A stretch of DNA of 64,000 nucleotides from Methylobacterium tardum (GTDB lineage Bacteria > Pseudomonadota > Alphaproteobacteria > Rhizobiales > Beijerinckiaceae): NCBI RefSeq assembly GCF_023546765.1, contig NZ_CP097484.1, positions 4,248,001-4,312,000 on the forward strand, written 5' to 3'. Below the pieces are notes generated by a model. It ran no database searches. It was not told the origin of the DNA and was given only the letters and a program-made list of their open reading frames with translations. Below, piece after piece: positions 44,695 to 53,581 of this stretch; positions within the stretch are counted from its first letter, which is position 1, and every line of letters begins with the position of its first letter. The position numbers and the translations under genes were made by a program.

Positions 44695-45558
44695 TCAGGC
44701 CATGGTCTTGGCGAGGGCGTAGATCTCCTCGGCGTCGAGCACCTTGTCGGTGCTGTCGAAGAGCTGGCCGACGCAGGCCCGGTGCAGCTTGAGCTTCAGG
44801 CCGCCGATGCCGAGAGCGCCGAAGGCCTGCTTGCCGTTGCGCTCCTTGCCCTTGTCCATCACGTCGATGCCGCCGATGCCGGTCGGGGGCTGGGCGTTGT
44901 AGTCGGCGACGAACTCGATCGACGATTCCTGCGCCCAGGCCGCTTCCGGCAGCAGCTCGACGCCGATGGCGCCGGCGGTGAACACGAGGTTCGTGCCCTT
45001 CACCAGGGCGACGCGGGAGGCCTCGTCGGGGGTCGCGGCGGCCTTCACGTTGACCTTGAAGCGCTTGTTGATCTGGTCCGCGGCGGCCTGGGTCTTGTCC
45101 AGCGCGCGGCCCGCGATGGTGACCTCGGCGCCCTCGCCGGCGAGGAGCGCGGCCGAGCGCATGCCGACCGGCCCGGTGCCCGCCAGCACGACGGCCTTCT
45201 TGCCCTGGAGCGAGCCCGCGGCCTTGGCCACCAGGGCAACGCCCGCGGCGGCCGTGGTGTTGGAGCCGTTGGAATCGAGCATCACCGAGACCCTGAACGG
45301 GCCGAAGAACCGCTTCTTGACCGCGGTGAACAGCTCTTCGCCGGCCGCCATGCTGCCGCCGCCGACGAAGATCGCCGTCGACTTCTTCTCGGAGCCGCCG
45401 CGGGTGTAGATCGTGCCGTCCACGAGCGCGCCGACATTGTCGGGATTGACGCCGCCGTAGCCGGTGATGTGGTCGGCACCGCCGTCGTAGCCGACCACCG
45501 TGTCGAACACGTTCGGAACCGCATCGGTGTCGAACAGGAACAGCAGCTTCTTGGTCAT
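44695..45558 (-). CDS. mtdA: Methylenetetrahydrofolate/methylene-H4MPT dehydrogenase (NADP+)
   Basis: This 287-residue bifunctional dehydrogenase oxidises methylene-H4F and methylene-H4MPT with NADP+. The N-terminal half has FDTVVGYDGGADHITGY and the folate-site Lys region; the Rossmann NADP-binding part is VVLAGTGPVGMRSAALLAGE. Length and order match M. extorquens MtdA. fchA follows ten bases after its stop. Upstream, 182 bases including a palindromic element separate it from hprA. Confidence 0.95.
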   Translation of the reverse strand: MTKKLLFLFDTDAVPNVFDTVVGYDGGADHITGYGGVNPDNVGALVDGTIYTRGGSEKKSTAIFVGGGSMAAGEELFTAVKKRFFGPFRVSVMLDSNGSNTTAAAGVALVAKAAGSLQGKKAVVLAGTGPVGMRSAALLAGEGAEVTIAGRALDKTQAAADQINKRFKVNVKAAATPDEASRVALVKGTNLVFTAGAIGVELLPEAAWAQESSIEFVADYNAQPPTGIGGIDVMDKGKERNGKQAFGALGIGGLKLKLHRACVGQLFDSTDKVLDAEEIYALAKTMA

Positions 45559-45607
45559 GTCTTAACCTCGGCCCAGGATGGGCATCATCACGTCAGGGAC
45601 ATCCACC

Positions 45608-45722
45608 CCGTCATTCCGGGGCCGCGGAGCGGAGCCCGGAATCCAGACGCACAGGTGGTTCTCGGCCGACACCGTCGGCGCAACTGGGTTCCGGGCTCGC
45701 CTGCGGCGCCCCGGAACGACGG
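45608..45722. repeat. Dispersed palindromic element, copy 5
   Basis: Left arm CCGTCATTCCGGGGCCGCGG, right arm GCGCCCCGGAACGACGG, in the hprA-mtdA spacer. When transcribed it can form a long hairpin within the operon. Confidence 0.85.
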
Positions 45723-45740
45723 CGTGCGATCTGCGCCGCC

Positions 45741-46685
45741 TCAGCTCTCGACCACGTTCTGCGGCTTGCCCGCCACGAACGCCTCGACGTTGTCGACGAG
45801 CTGATCGGCCAGGATCTGCATCGCCTCCTTGCTGGCCCAGGCCACGTGCGGCGTGACGATCAGGTTCGGCAGGTCGGCGTCGCACAGGATGTTGCCGTCC
45901 TTGGGCGGCTCCTGCGCCACCACGTCGAAGCCGGCGCCCGCGATCGTGCCGTCCTTGAGCGCTTCGAGCAGGGCCGCCTCGTCCACCAGCCCACCCCGGG
46001 CCGTGTTGATGAGGATGGCGCTCTTCTTCATCTTCTTGAGCTCGGCGGCGCCGATCATACCCTTGGTGTCGGGGGTCAGCGGCACGTGCAGCGTGATCAC
46101 GTCGGACTGCGTCAGGATTGTCTCGAAGTCGGCGAGCCCGTCCTGCGGGAACACGTCGTAGGCGAGGACCTTCATGCCGAGTGCCTCGGCGCGCTTGGCG
46201 ATCGACTTGCCCAGCGCCCCGTAGCCGACGATGCCGAGCGTCGAGCCGGCGATGTCGTAGATCGGATAGTCGAAGTAGCAGAACTGCTTCGACTTCGCCC
46301 AATCGCCGCGCCGGACCGAGTTGGCGTAGGGCACGATCGCCCGGCGCAGGGCGAACATCAGCCCGACCACGTGCTCCGGCACGGTGTTGAACGCGTAGTT
46401 GCGGATGTTGACGACGGTAATGCCCTGCTGTTTGGCCTGGGCCTTGTCGACCACGTCGGTGCCGGTGGCGGCCACCGCGATCAGCTTCAGGTCGGGCAGC
46501 TGCTTCAGCGTCTCGGCCCGCATCGGGACCTTGTTGATCAGCGCGATCTCCGCCCCCTGGAGGCGGGAGACGATCTCTTCCGGCGTCCAGGTCGACTCGT
46601 GCTCGACGTATTCATGCGGGAAGTTGAACGGTCGGACCCTGGCGTCGAGGGATTCACGATCCAGGAACACGATCTTCTTGGTCAT
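45741..46685 (-). CDS. hprA: Hydroxypyruvate reductase (glycerate dehydrogenase)
   Basis: The NAD(P)H-dependent enzyme reduces hydroxypyruvate to D-glycerate in the serine cycle. This 314-residue D-2-hydroxyacid dehydrogenase has nucleotide-binding GIVGYGALGKS (151-160) and the catalytic triad R230, E259 and H280 (INTARGGLVDE, VAQEP, VTPHVAWAS). Its place directly after sga identifies the substrate. The spacer before it contains a strong hairpin (46742-46775). Confidence 0.95.
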   Translation of the reverse strand: MTKKIVFLDRESLDARVRPFNFPHEYVEHESTWTPEEIVSRLQGAEIALINKVPMRAETLKQLPDLKLIAVAATGTDVVDKAQAKQQGITVVNIRNYAFNTVPEHVVGLMFALRRAIVPYANSVRRGDWAKSKQFCYFDYPIYDIAGSTLGIVGYGALGKSIAKRAEALGMKVLAYDVFPQDGLADFETILTQSDVITLHVPLTPDTKGMIGAAELKKMKKSAILINTARGGLVDEAALLEALKDGTIAGAGFDVVAQEPPKDGNILCDADLPNLIVTPHVAWASKEAMQILADQLVDNVEAFVAGKPQNVVES

Positions 46686-46741
46686 AGAACCCCTCTCGGA
46701 CGACGGGCGGTTTCCTCGATAGTCTTGGTCTTACTTGCGCG

Positions 46742-46775
46742 TCGGGGCGGGCCCGGCAACCCGGTCCCGCCCCGA
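46742..46775. terminator. Intra-operon hairpin between sga and hprA
   Basis: TCGGGGCGGG and CCCGCCCCGA form a perfect 10-bp stem around 14 bases, lying 14 bases after the sga stop. There is no T tract, so it may lower readthrough or stabilise the upstream mRNA. Confidence 0.55.
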
Positions 46776-46788
46776 TCGCGTGCGCCGA

Positions 46789-47997
46789 TCACGCCTTATG
46801 CAGCGGATTCTCGCGCAGGTAGCTGGAGGCGGCGGCGACGCCCGAACCCGGCGTGACCTTGATGCCGCAATCGAGCATGGCCATCTCGGCGCCCGCGATG
46901 GCGCCCAGCAGCGACAGCTCGTTCAGGTCGCCCAGGTGGCCGATGCGGAACACCTTGCCGGCGACTTTCGACAGGCCGGCGCCCAGCGAGAGGTTGTAGC
47001 GCTCGTAGGCGTGGGTGATCACCTTGGCGGCGTCGGCGCCCTCCGGCACCACGATCGCCGTGACCGTGTCGGAGTTCCACTTCGGCTCCTTGGCGCAGGG
47101 CTTGAGGCCCCAGGCCGCCACGGCCTGGCGGGTCGCCTCGGCGAGCACGTGATGGCGGTGGTAGACGTTCTCCAGCCCCTCTTCCTTCACGATCGCCAGG
47201 GCCTCGCGCAGGCCGTAGAGCAGCGGCAGGACGGGGGTGTAGGGGAAGTAGCCGGTGGCGTTGGCGGCCAGCTGGTCCTTCCAGGCGAAGTAGGCGTGGC
47301 CGAGCCGGTCGTTGCGGCCGGTGCCGCCCTCGGCGATCTTAAGCGCCTTCGGGCTGATGCAGATCAGGCCGAGGCCGGCCGGCAGCATGAAGCCCTTCTG
47401 CGAGCCCGCGATGGCGCAATCGACCTTCCAGTCGTCCATGTAGAACGGCAGCGAGCCGATCGGCGAGATGCCGTCCACGAACAGCAGCGCCGGGTGGCCG
47501 GCGGCGTCGATCGCCCTGCGCACCGCGCCGATGTCGCTGGTGACGCCCGTGGCGGTCTCGTTGTGGACGACCATCACGGCCTTGATGGCGTGATCCTTGT
47601 CGGCCCGGAGCGCCTCCTCGATCTTCTGCGGATCGGCGCCGGCGCCCCACTCCTCCTCCTGAACGACCACGTCGAGGCCGAGGCGCTGGGCCATGTCGAC
47701 CCACAGGTGGCTGAACTGGCCGTAGCGGGCGGTGAGCACCTTGTCGCCGCGGCAGAGGGTGTTGGACAGGGCCGATTCCCAGATGCCGGTGCCCGAGGAC
47801 GGGAACAGGATGACCGTCCCGTTGGTCGAGCCGAACACCATCTTGGAGTCCTGCAGGAGCGGCTTCACCAGCTCGGGGAAGCTCGGCGAGCGGTGATCCT
47901 CGGACTGCACGTGCATGGCGCGCAGGACGCGCTCCGGGATGTTGGTGGGACCCGGGATGAAGAGGTGGTTGCGACCGGGGCGCCGGGTTGCGGCCAT
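46789..47997 (-). CDS. sgaA: Serine-glyoxylate aminotransferase
   Basis: The PLP enzyme transfers the amino group of serine to glyoxylate, giving hydroxypyruvate and glycine; glycine then takes up another C1 unit. This 402-residue class V aminotransferase begins RNHLFIPGPTNIPERVLRAM, with VVHNETATGV, FVDGISPIGSLPF and the Schiff-base lysine K201 in AIAGSQKGFMLPAG. It is first in the sga-hprA-mtdA-fchA run. GGAGGAAAC precedes the ATG. Confidence 0.95.
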   Translation of the reverse strand: MAATRRPGRNHLFIPGPTNIPERVLRAMHVQSEDHRSPSFPELVKPLLQDSKMVFGSTNGTVILFPSSGTGIWESALSNTLCRGDKVLTARYGQFSHLWVDMAQRLGLDVVVQEEEWGAGADPQKIEEALRADKDHAIKAVMVVHNETATGVTSDIGAVRRAIDAAGHPALLFVDGISPIGSLPFYMDDWKVDCAIAGSQKGFMLPAGLGLICISPKALKIAEGGTGRNDRLGHAYFAWKDQLAANATGYFPYTPVLPLLYGLREALAIVKEEGLENVYHRHHVLAEATRQAVAAWGLKPCAKEPKWNSDTVTAIVVPEGADAAKVITHAYERYNLSLGAGLSKVAGKVFRIGHLGDLNELSLLGAIAGAEMAMLDCGIKVTPGSGVAAASSYLRENPLHKA

Positions 47998-48514
47998 GAT
48001 GTTTCCTCCGAAAAGTCCATTGTGGGCGAGCGTGAACCCGCGCCGGGTTGTTCAAGCGTCCTCAGGGAGCCGGTCCGGCGCCGTCGAAAGCGGCTCGCGC
48101 CGCACCCCCTCGAACGCCATCCTCTGCCGTGATCGGGGGGCCTCCGCGGAGCGGCAGGCGGCCTCACGCCGCTCGCGTCGCGGCACGCCCCCGCGCGCCG
48201 GTCGCCTCCGAAATGCCGTCCCGTCCAACGGCCTCAGGGCCGTCCTCGCCGCCTTCCTGTCAAGGTCCGGCCGAGCTCGTGCCGAGCCGCCGGTTCCTGG
48301 TATTATGAGGCGGCGAGCCCGGAAAGGAAAACCGGAAAAACTTCCGGAACTTGGCAAAAAAATTTTTTGTGCGCCGCAACGAAGATGATCTCGGGTTGAG
48401 AGGCGTCGCGGCACCGCACCAGCGCTGGCTCCGCCGCCTAGGACCCGCGTCATCAAACTGAGATGCGATCGCGCTCTGGATCCTGGCACCGTACAGCCGC
48501 CGGGAGAGGGTACC
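47998..48514. promoter_or_regulatory. Divergent spacer upstream of sga and the LpxH-like gene
   Basis: This 517-base gap has no supported gene. A conspicuous AT-rich block (48325-48375) contains CCGGAAAAACTTCCGG, which folds with a CCGGAA/TTCCGG stem, and AAAAAAATTTTTT (48356-48368). This is the likely promoter and regulatory region of the first serine-cycle operon, where a QscR-type regulator would act. Confidence 0.45.
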
Positions 48515-49330
48515 GTGGCCGAGGTTGAGGAGATGCCGGTCCGGGTTCGGACGCTGTTCCTGTCCGACCTGCATCTCGGCACGCGCGGCTGCCGTGCCGG
48601 GCTGCTGCTGTCGTTCCTGAAGGATTACGACGCCGATACGATCTACCTCGTCGGCGACATCGTGGATGGCTGGCAGCTGCGCTCCGGATGGTACTGGCCG
48701 CAGGAGCACAACGACGTCGTGCAGAAGCTCCTGCGCAAGGTCCGCAAGGGGACCCGCATCGTCTACCTGCCGGGCAACCACGACGAGTTCCTGCGCGACT
48801 ATGTCGGCACCAATTTCGGCGGGATCGAGCTGGCGGAGACCGCGATCCACGAGGCGGCCGACGGCCGGCGCTACCTCGTGATCCACGGCGACCAGTTCGA
48901 CATGGTGGTGCGCCACTCGCGCTGGCTCGCCCATCTCGGCGACGGTGCCTACACGCTGGCTTTGTCCCTCAACACCGTGATCAACAAGGCGCGGCGGCGC
49001 CTCGGCCTGTCCTACTGGTCGCTCTCCGCCTGGGCGAAGCTGCGCGTGAAGAACGCCGTCAGCTTCATCGGCCGCTTCGAGACGATCCTGGCCGACGAGG
49101 CGCGCCGGCAGGGCGCCGACGGCGTGATCTGCGGCCACATCCACCATGCGGCCGACCGGCCGATCGGCGATCTGCGCTACCTCAACACCGGCGACTGGGT
49201 CGAATCCTGCACCGGCTTGGTCGAGCACTACGACGGTCGCATCGAGGTGCTGCACTATCCGAGCGTCCTGCGGGCGCGCAGGGCCGAGAGCGTCCCGGAC
49301 ACGCTGCCGGGCCGGCGCGCCGTGGCGTGA
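48515..49330 (+). CDS. LpxH-like UDP-2,3-diacylglucosamine diphosphatase family metallophosphoesterase
   Basis: This 271-residue calcineurin-like phosphoesterase has all metal motifs of the LpxH/YbbF group: D18-x-H20 in LSDLHLGTRG, D48 in LVGDIVDGW, N88HD90 in PGNHDEF, H124 in IHGDQFDM and GHIHHAADRP near the C-terminus. LpxH removes UMP from UDP-2,3-diacylglucosamine in lipid A synthesis, but a second paralogue (LpxI or LpxH) usually does that job in alphaproteobacteria. Here it precedes a GT4 gene, a common pairing in Rhizobiales. The start is GTG at 48515. Confidence 0.86.
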   Translation: MAEVEEMPVRVRTLFLSDLHLGTRGCRAGLLLSFLKDYDADTIYLVGDIVDGWQLRSGWYWPQEHNDVVQKLLRKVRKGTRIVYLPGNHDEFLRDYVGTNFGGIELAETAIHEAADGRRYLVIHGDQFDMVVRHSRWLAHLGDGAYTLALSLNTVINKARRRLGLSYWSLSAWAKLRVKNAVSFIGRFETILADEARRQGADGVICGHIHHAADRPIGDLRYLNTGDWVESCTGLVEHYDGRIEVLHYPSVLRARRAESVPDTLPGRRAVA

Positions 49331-49341
49331 GGTCACCGCCC

Positions 49342-50388
49342 GTGAAGCTCCTCATCGCCAGCGATGCCTGGCACCCGCAGGTGAACGGCGTGGTGCGCTC
49401 CCTGGAGCAGATGGTGTGGCGCGCGCCGGAGCACGGCTTCGAGACGGCCTTGCTGACGGTCGCGGATTTCCGCTCGCTGCCCCTGCCGGGCTATCCGGAG
49501 ATCCGCCTCGCCTATGCCGGGCGGGAGCGGGTGGCCGCGCGCTGGAACGCGGAGCGGCCGACCCACGTCCACATCGCGACCGAAGGGCCCGTGGGCACGG
49601 CGGCCCGGCGCTACTGCCTCGCCCATGCGCTGCCCTTCACCACGAGCTACCACACGCGCTTCCCCGAGTACCTCGCAGCCCGGGCCCCCGTGCCGGAGGC
49701 TTGGTCCTACGCCTATCTGCGCCGCTTCCACGGCGCCGCCCGGGGCACGATGGTCAGCACCGCCTCGCTGCAGGGCGAGCTGGCGGCAAGGGGCTTCGGC
49801 CGGCTGATGCGCTGGACCCGCGGCGTCGATACCGCGCGATTCCGGCCCGCCGAGCCCGGCGCCCCGCTCCCGGCGGACCTCGTCGGACTGCCTCGGCCGC
49901 TGTTCCTCTATGTCGGGCGGCTCGCTGTGGAGAAGAACGTCGCGGCCTTCCTGAGCCTCGATCTGCCGGGCACCAAGGTCGTCGTGGGCGACGGCCCGGA
50001 CCGGGCGCGGCTCCAGGCGCTGGCGCCCGGAGCACGGTTCCTCGGCACTCGGACCGGCGCGGACCTCTCGGCGGTCTACGCAGCCTGCGACGTCTTCGTT
50101 TTCCCGAGCCTCACCGACACGTTCGGCATCGTGCTTCTCGAGGCCCTGGCCAGCGGGCTGCCGGTGGCGGCCTTCCCGGTGCCGGGACCGAACGACGTCG
50201 TCGGCGGCACCCGCGTCGGGGTGCTCGACCGGGATCTGCGGGCCGCCTCGCTCGCGGCCCTCGACCTGTCGCGCGCCGAATGCCGGGCCGAGGCCCTGCG
50301 CTGCGGCTGGGACGAGAGCGCCCGCCAGTTTTTCGGCAACATCGTCGAGGCGCATGGCGGTGTGCAGGGGACCCGGGACGCCGCCTGA
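49342..50388 (+). CDS. GT4-family glycosyltransferase
   Basis: This 348-residue GT-B enzyme starts at the GTG at 49342 (KLLIASDAWHPQVNGVVRSL), 11 bases after the LpxH-like stop. The N-terminal domain has HIATEGPVGTAARRYCL and YHTRFPEYLAAR; the C-terminal domain has FLYVGRLAVEKN, VVGDGPDRARL and the EX7E-like region FPSLTDTFGIVLLEALASG. Related enzymes attach sugars to diacylglycerol or lipid intermediates. With the neighbouring lipid-A-type phosphatase it suggests a glycolipid pathway. Confidence 0.87.
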   Translation: MKLLIASDAWHPQVNGVVRSLEQMVWRAPEHGFETALLTVADFRSLPLPGYPEIRLAYAGRERVAARWNAERPTHVHIATEGPVGTAARRYCLAHALPFTTSYHTRFPEYLAARAPVPEAWSYAYLRRFHGAARGTMVSTASLQGELAARGFGRLMRWTRGVDTARFRPAEPGAPLPADLVGLPRPLFLYVGRLAVEKNVAAFLSLDLPGTKVVVGDGPDRARLQALAPGARFLGTRTGADLSAVYAACDVFVFPSLTDTFGIVLLEALASGLPVAAFPVPGPNDVVGGTRVGVLDRDLRAASLAALDLSRAECRAEALRCGWDESARQFFGNIVEAHGGVQGTRDAA

Positions 50389-50426
50389 CCGGTGACGGCG
50401 CCCGCGCGGGATGGCAGGAGAAGGCC

Positions 50427-51107
50427 ATGCCGCCTCCCCGGAAGTCCCCCGCCCGGAAGTCCCCTGCCCTAAAGTCTCCTGCCGGGAAGCCGCCCGCCAC
50501 GACGATGCCGTTCGATCCGGCCCGCGCGGCCGAGTACCCCGCCGTCATCGGCTGCGACGAGGTCGGGCGCGGCGCGCTGTGCGGGCCCGTGGTGGTGGCA
50601 GCGGTCTGGTTCGATCCCGTGGCGCTCCCACCGGATCTGCTCGCCGCCCTGGACGACAGCAAGCGCGTGCCCGAGCCGGTCCGCGCGCGGCTGGCGCCGC
50701 TGATCCGCGCCCATGGGCGCGTCGCGGTGGCGGCGGGCTCCCGGGCGCTGATCGACCGGATCAACATCCGCGCCGCCACCCTCGACGCGATGGCGCGCGC
50801 AGTGGCCCGCCTCGGGCTCGACGCGCCGGTCCTGGTCGACGGGCGCGATGCCCTGCCGGGCCTGCCGGGCCTGCCGGGCCGCGCGGTGGTCGGCGGCGAC
50901 AGGCTGGTCCCGCAGATCGCCGCCGCCTCTATCGTCGCCAAGGTGTTTCGCGACGACCTGATGCGGCGCTTGGCCGAGCGCCATCCCGGCTACGGCTGGG
51001 AGCGCAACGTCGGCTACGGCACGGCAATCCACCGCGTCGGCCTGACGAAGCTCGGCCGGAGCCCGCATCACCGGCTCAGCTTCACCCGCGGGTTCGGCCC
51101 GGCCTGA
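50427..51107 (+). CDS. rnhB: Ribonuclease HII
   Basis: The enzyme cleaves RNA in RNA-DNA hybrids and removes misinserted ribonucleotides. It is 226 residues; the first metal site is GCDEVGRGALCGPVV, followed by LDDSKRVPEP and VLVDGRDA; the late DxxxR region is PGYGWERNVGYGT. An unusual basic N-terminal tail of four KSPA-type repeats (RKSPARKSPALKSPAGKPP) precedes the fold, and a short insertion LPGLPGLPG follows DGRDA. The ATG at 50427 is preceded by AGGAG. Confidence 0.92.
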   Translation: MPPPRKSPARKSPALKSPAGKPPATTMPFDPARAAEYPAVIGCDEVGRGALCGPVVVAAVWFDPVALPPDLLAALDDSKRVPEPVRARLAPLIRAHGRVAVAAGSRALIDRINIRAATLDAMARAVARLGLDAPVLVDGRDALPGLPGLPGRAVVGGDRLVPQIAAASIVAKVFRDDLMRRLAERHPGYGWERNVGYGTAIHRVGLTKLGRSPHHRLSFTRGFGPA

Positions 51108-51117
51108 CCGGTCGGGT

Positions 51118-53220
51118 TCACGCGGCCCGGACGCTTGCCAGGAACCGATCGACCTCGGCCGCGAGCTGCTCGGACTGGCGCGACAGCGCGGTGGCCGCGG
51201 TGAGCACGTGATCGGCCGCGCGGCCCGTCTGGTCGGCCGCGTTCGCCACGCCGGTGATGTTGCCGGTGACCTCCTGCGTCCCCGCATTGGCCTGTGTGAT
51301 GTTGCGGACGATCTCCTGCGTGGCCGCTCCCTGCTGCTCCACCGCCGCCGCGATCGCCGCCGCCACGGCGCTGATCTCCCCGATCCGGCCGGTGATCGTG
51401 CCGATCGCATCCACCGCCTGGCCGGTCACGCTGCGGATCTCGCCAATCTGCCGGCCGATCTCCTCGGTGGCCTGGCCGGTCTGGGCGGCGAGCGCCTTCA
51501 CCTCCGTGGCGACCACCGCGAAACCCCGTCCCGCCTCGCCAGCCCGCGCCGCCTCGATCGTCGCGTTGAGCGCCAGGAGATTCGTCTGCGCGGCGATGCC
51601 GGCGATCAGCTCGATCACGGCCCCGACCCGGGCGGCCGCCCCGTTGAGCGCGGCCACGAGCGTGGCGGTCTGATCGGCCTCGCCGACCGCGATCCGGGCC
51701 AGCTCGGATGAGCCCTGGACCTGACGCCCGATCTCCTGGACGGACGTCCCGAGTTCCTCGACGGCGGCCGCCACCGTCCTGACGCCGGCGGACGCCTCCT
51801 CGGCGGCGGCCGCCACGGCGTTGGACTGGCTGGCGGTCTGCTGGGCTGTGGTGGTCATCTGCCAGGCGGTGGTCTGCAGCTCGGCCGCGGAGCCGGAGAC
51901 TTGCGCGACGATGCCGGACACCGCCTGCTCGAAGCCCTGCGCCAGGGCGTCGGTGGCCGACCGGCGCTGCGCCTCCGCGGCGAGGCGGGCCGCATCGGCC
52001 TCCGCTTCCAGCGCCCGGGTCCGGATCAGGTTGTCCTTGAACACCTGGACAGCCGCCGCGATCGCGCCGATCTCGTCCCGCCGATTTTGGGCCGGGATGG
52101 CGACAGTGGCGTCGCCGGCCGCGAGAGCCCGCATGGCTTGAATCATGGTCTGGATCGGCCGAATCACGCGCCGGAAGACGATCCCCGTACCGCCGATGGC
52201 CAGCACCAGAGAACCGGCGAGAAGCAGGAGCGCGAGCAGCAGCGACCGCTGCGTCGCGGCGGCGAGGGCCTCGGCGCGCTGGATCATCGCATCGAGGGCG
52301 GCGTTGGCCAGATCGGCGAGGGCGGCTCCGTCGGCGATGTTGCCTGCCCGCAGCGCCTTCACCCCGATGCCGGGTGGCCTGCCCGCGCTCAGCGCCTCGG
52401 TCAGGACAACGCGCCGTGCGGCCGCCTCACCCTCGAAATTCCGGGCCCGGGCCTCCTGAAAGGCGAGCCTGATCGTGTCGGGCAGGTCGGCGCCGATCGC
52501 ATCGGCGACCTCGGACCACGCCGCGAAGAGCCGCGCCCGCTCCTCGGCAGCCGCGACGATCTCGGCCTGGGACCAGCCCGTCCCGGCTGCTACCGCCGTC
52601 TCGATCCGGACCCAGGATATCCCGAACGCGATTCGGGTGGCCCAGGCCGCCCGCTTGATCTCGAGATAGCGCTCGACGGCCGCATCCTGCCGCGGAAGGA
52701 CGGTATCCACCGCCTTGTTGGTTGCCGCCAGGGCCTGGAGGAGCGCGGCGCTGACCGCCTCCACATTCTGCCGGATCGTGGCGTTGCGCTGGGTCTTCGG
52801 CACCGCGGCAGCCGCCTCGACCTGCGGCCACAAGGCTGCCAGAGCCTCCTGCGCGCGCCGCAGCGGCTCCAGCGTGACCTGCACCGCCGGCATGTCGAGG
52901 GTGCCAACGAGGGCCCAGAGCGCGGTCTCGCCGTCGATTCGGGCACGGTGATCCGACTGGAAGGCGGTGTTGTCGGCCTCGGAGATCGGGTTCTCGTCGG
53001 CCAGCAGCCTCAGGGCCGTGCCGCGCTCCGTCCGTGTCGCGACGATCGAGCGGAGCAGGGCGCGGCTCGCCTGCGACAGGGCGACAACCTGCTGACTGCG
53101 CAGCGTCTCCTCGCGGGCCTCCAGCAACGTGGTGGCACGCGCCACGAGCAACAGGGCGCTCATCGCAAACAGGAGAGACCCAAACGTCACACCGATAGAT
53201 GAATGACCGATCCTGAACAC
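51118..53220 (-). CDS. Methyl-accepting chemotaxis protein
   Basis: This 700-residue chemoreceptor has an N-terminal helix ([20 protein letters not shown]), a large periplasmic sensor domain of about 280 residues, a second helix ([26 protein letters not shown]), a HAMP domain ([20 protein letters not shown]) and a cytoplasmic signalling domain with the conserved tip [20 protein letters not shown]. No C-terminal pentapeptide tether is seen. The ligand is unknown. The gene is preceded by an unusually AT-rich spacer. Confidence 0.92.
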   Translation of the reverse strand: MFRIGHSSIGVTFGSLLFAMSALLLVARATTLLEAREETLRSQQVVALSQASRALLRSIVATRTERGTALRLLADENPISEADNTAFQSDHRARIDGETALWALVGTLDMPAVQVTLEPLRRAQEALAALWPQVEAAAAVPKTQRNATIRQNVEAVSAALLQALAATNKAVDTVLPRQDAAVERYLEIKRAAWATRIAFGISWVRIETAVAAGTGWSQAEIVAAAEERARLFAAWSEVADAIGADLPDTIRLAFQEARARNFEGEAAARRVVLTEALSAGRPPGIGVKALRAGNIADGAALADLANAALDAMIQRAEALAAATQRSLLLALLLLAGSLVLAIGGTGIVFRRVIRPIQTMIQAMRALAAGDATVAIPAQNRRDEIGAIAAAVQVFKDNLIRTRALEAEADAARLAAEAQRRSATDALAQGFEQAVSGIVAQVSGSAAELQTTAWQMTTTAQQTASQSNAVAAAAEEASAGVRTVAAAVEELGTSVQEIGRQVQGSSELARIAVGEADQTATLVAALNGAAARVGAVIELIAGIAAQTNLLALNATIEAARAGEAGRGFAVVATEVKALAAQTGQATEEIGRQIGEIRSVTGQAVDAIGTITGRIGEISAVAAAIAAAVEQQGAATQEIVRNITQANAGTQEVTGNITGVANAADQTGRAADHVLTAATALSRQSEQLAAEVDRFLASVRAA

Positions 53221-53581
53221 CAGAACATCCTTTATAGATGCACGTGATCTGCCGCTGCTATAAGAGCTTATATCTTACAAGTTGTCTTTTAAATCTCAAC
53301 TTTGCGCAGTAAGAACCTGAAAGCCGGCCATGTCAATCTTGTGTTGTTCATGCACTTAGACGACACAAGCTCATAAACCCCGTCGTTACATCTTATGTCT
53401 CGACCAACATCGTGGATCTTTATCGCGGACAAATTATTTTCAATGCACGGCTTCGCGTATTCGAGACAGGTTGCTCGAAGGGTGGGGCCGGGCCGGCCGG
53501 TCGTCCACCTGTCAGAGGCTCGACCTCACGAGGCTGGCCCCGTCGGACCGGGCGAGCCGACCGAAACCGATCCGCCGACCG
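53221..53581. other. AT-rich spacer upstream of the chemoreceptor, with hairpins
   Basis: This 361-base gap between the chemoreceptor start and the radical SAM gene end is locally much less GC-rich than the rest (53221-53470). It contains TATAAGAGCTTATA (53261-53274) and a hairpin at 53338-53369. It may hold the chemoreceptor promoter or a small RNA; no supported protein gene is present. Confidence 0.45.
53338..53369. other. Stem-loop in AT-rich spacer, possible small RNA or terminator
   Basis: CTTGTGT pairs with ACACAAG and four further pairs (two of them G-U) extend the stem to 11 bp with a 10-base loop. No T tract follows closely. It may be part of a structured RNA. Confidence 0.4.

Noticed and set aside
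48325..48375. The AT-rich block upstream of sga as a classical terminator
   Set aside because: The CCGGAA hairpin is not followed directly by a T run in the direction of any upstream gene; the two flanking genes are divergent, so a promoter region fits better.
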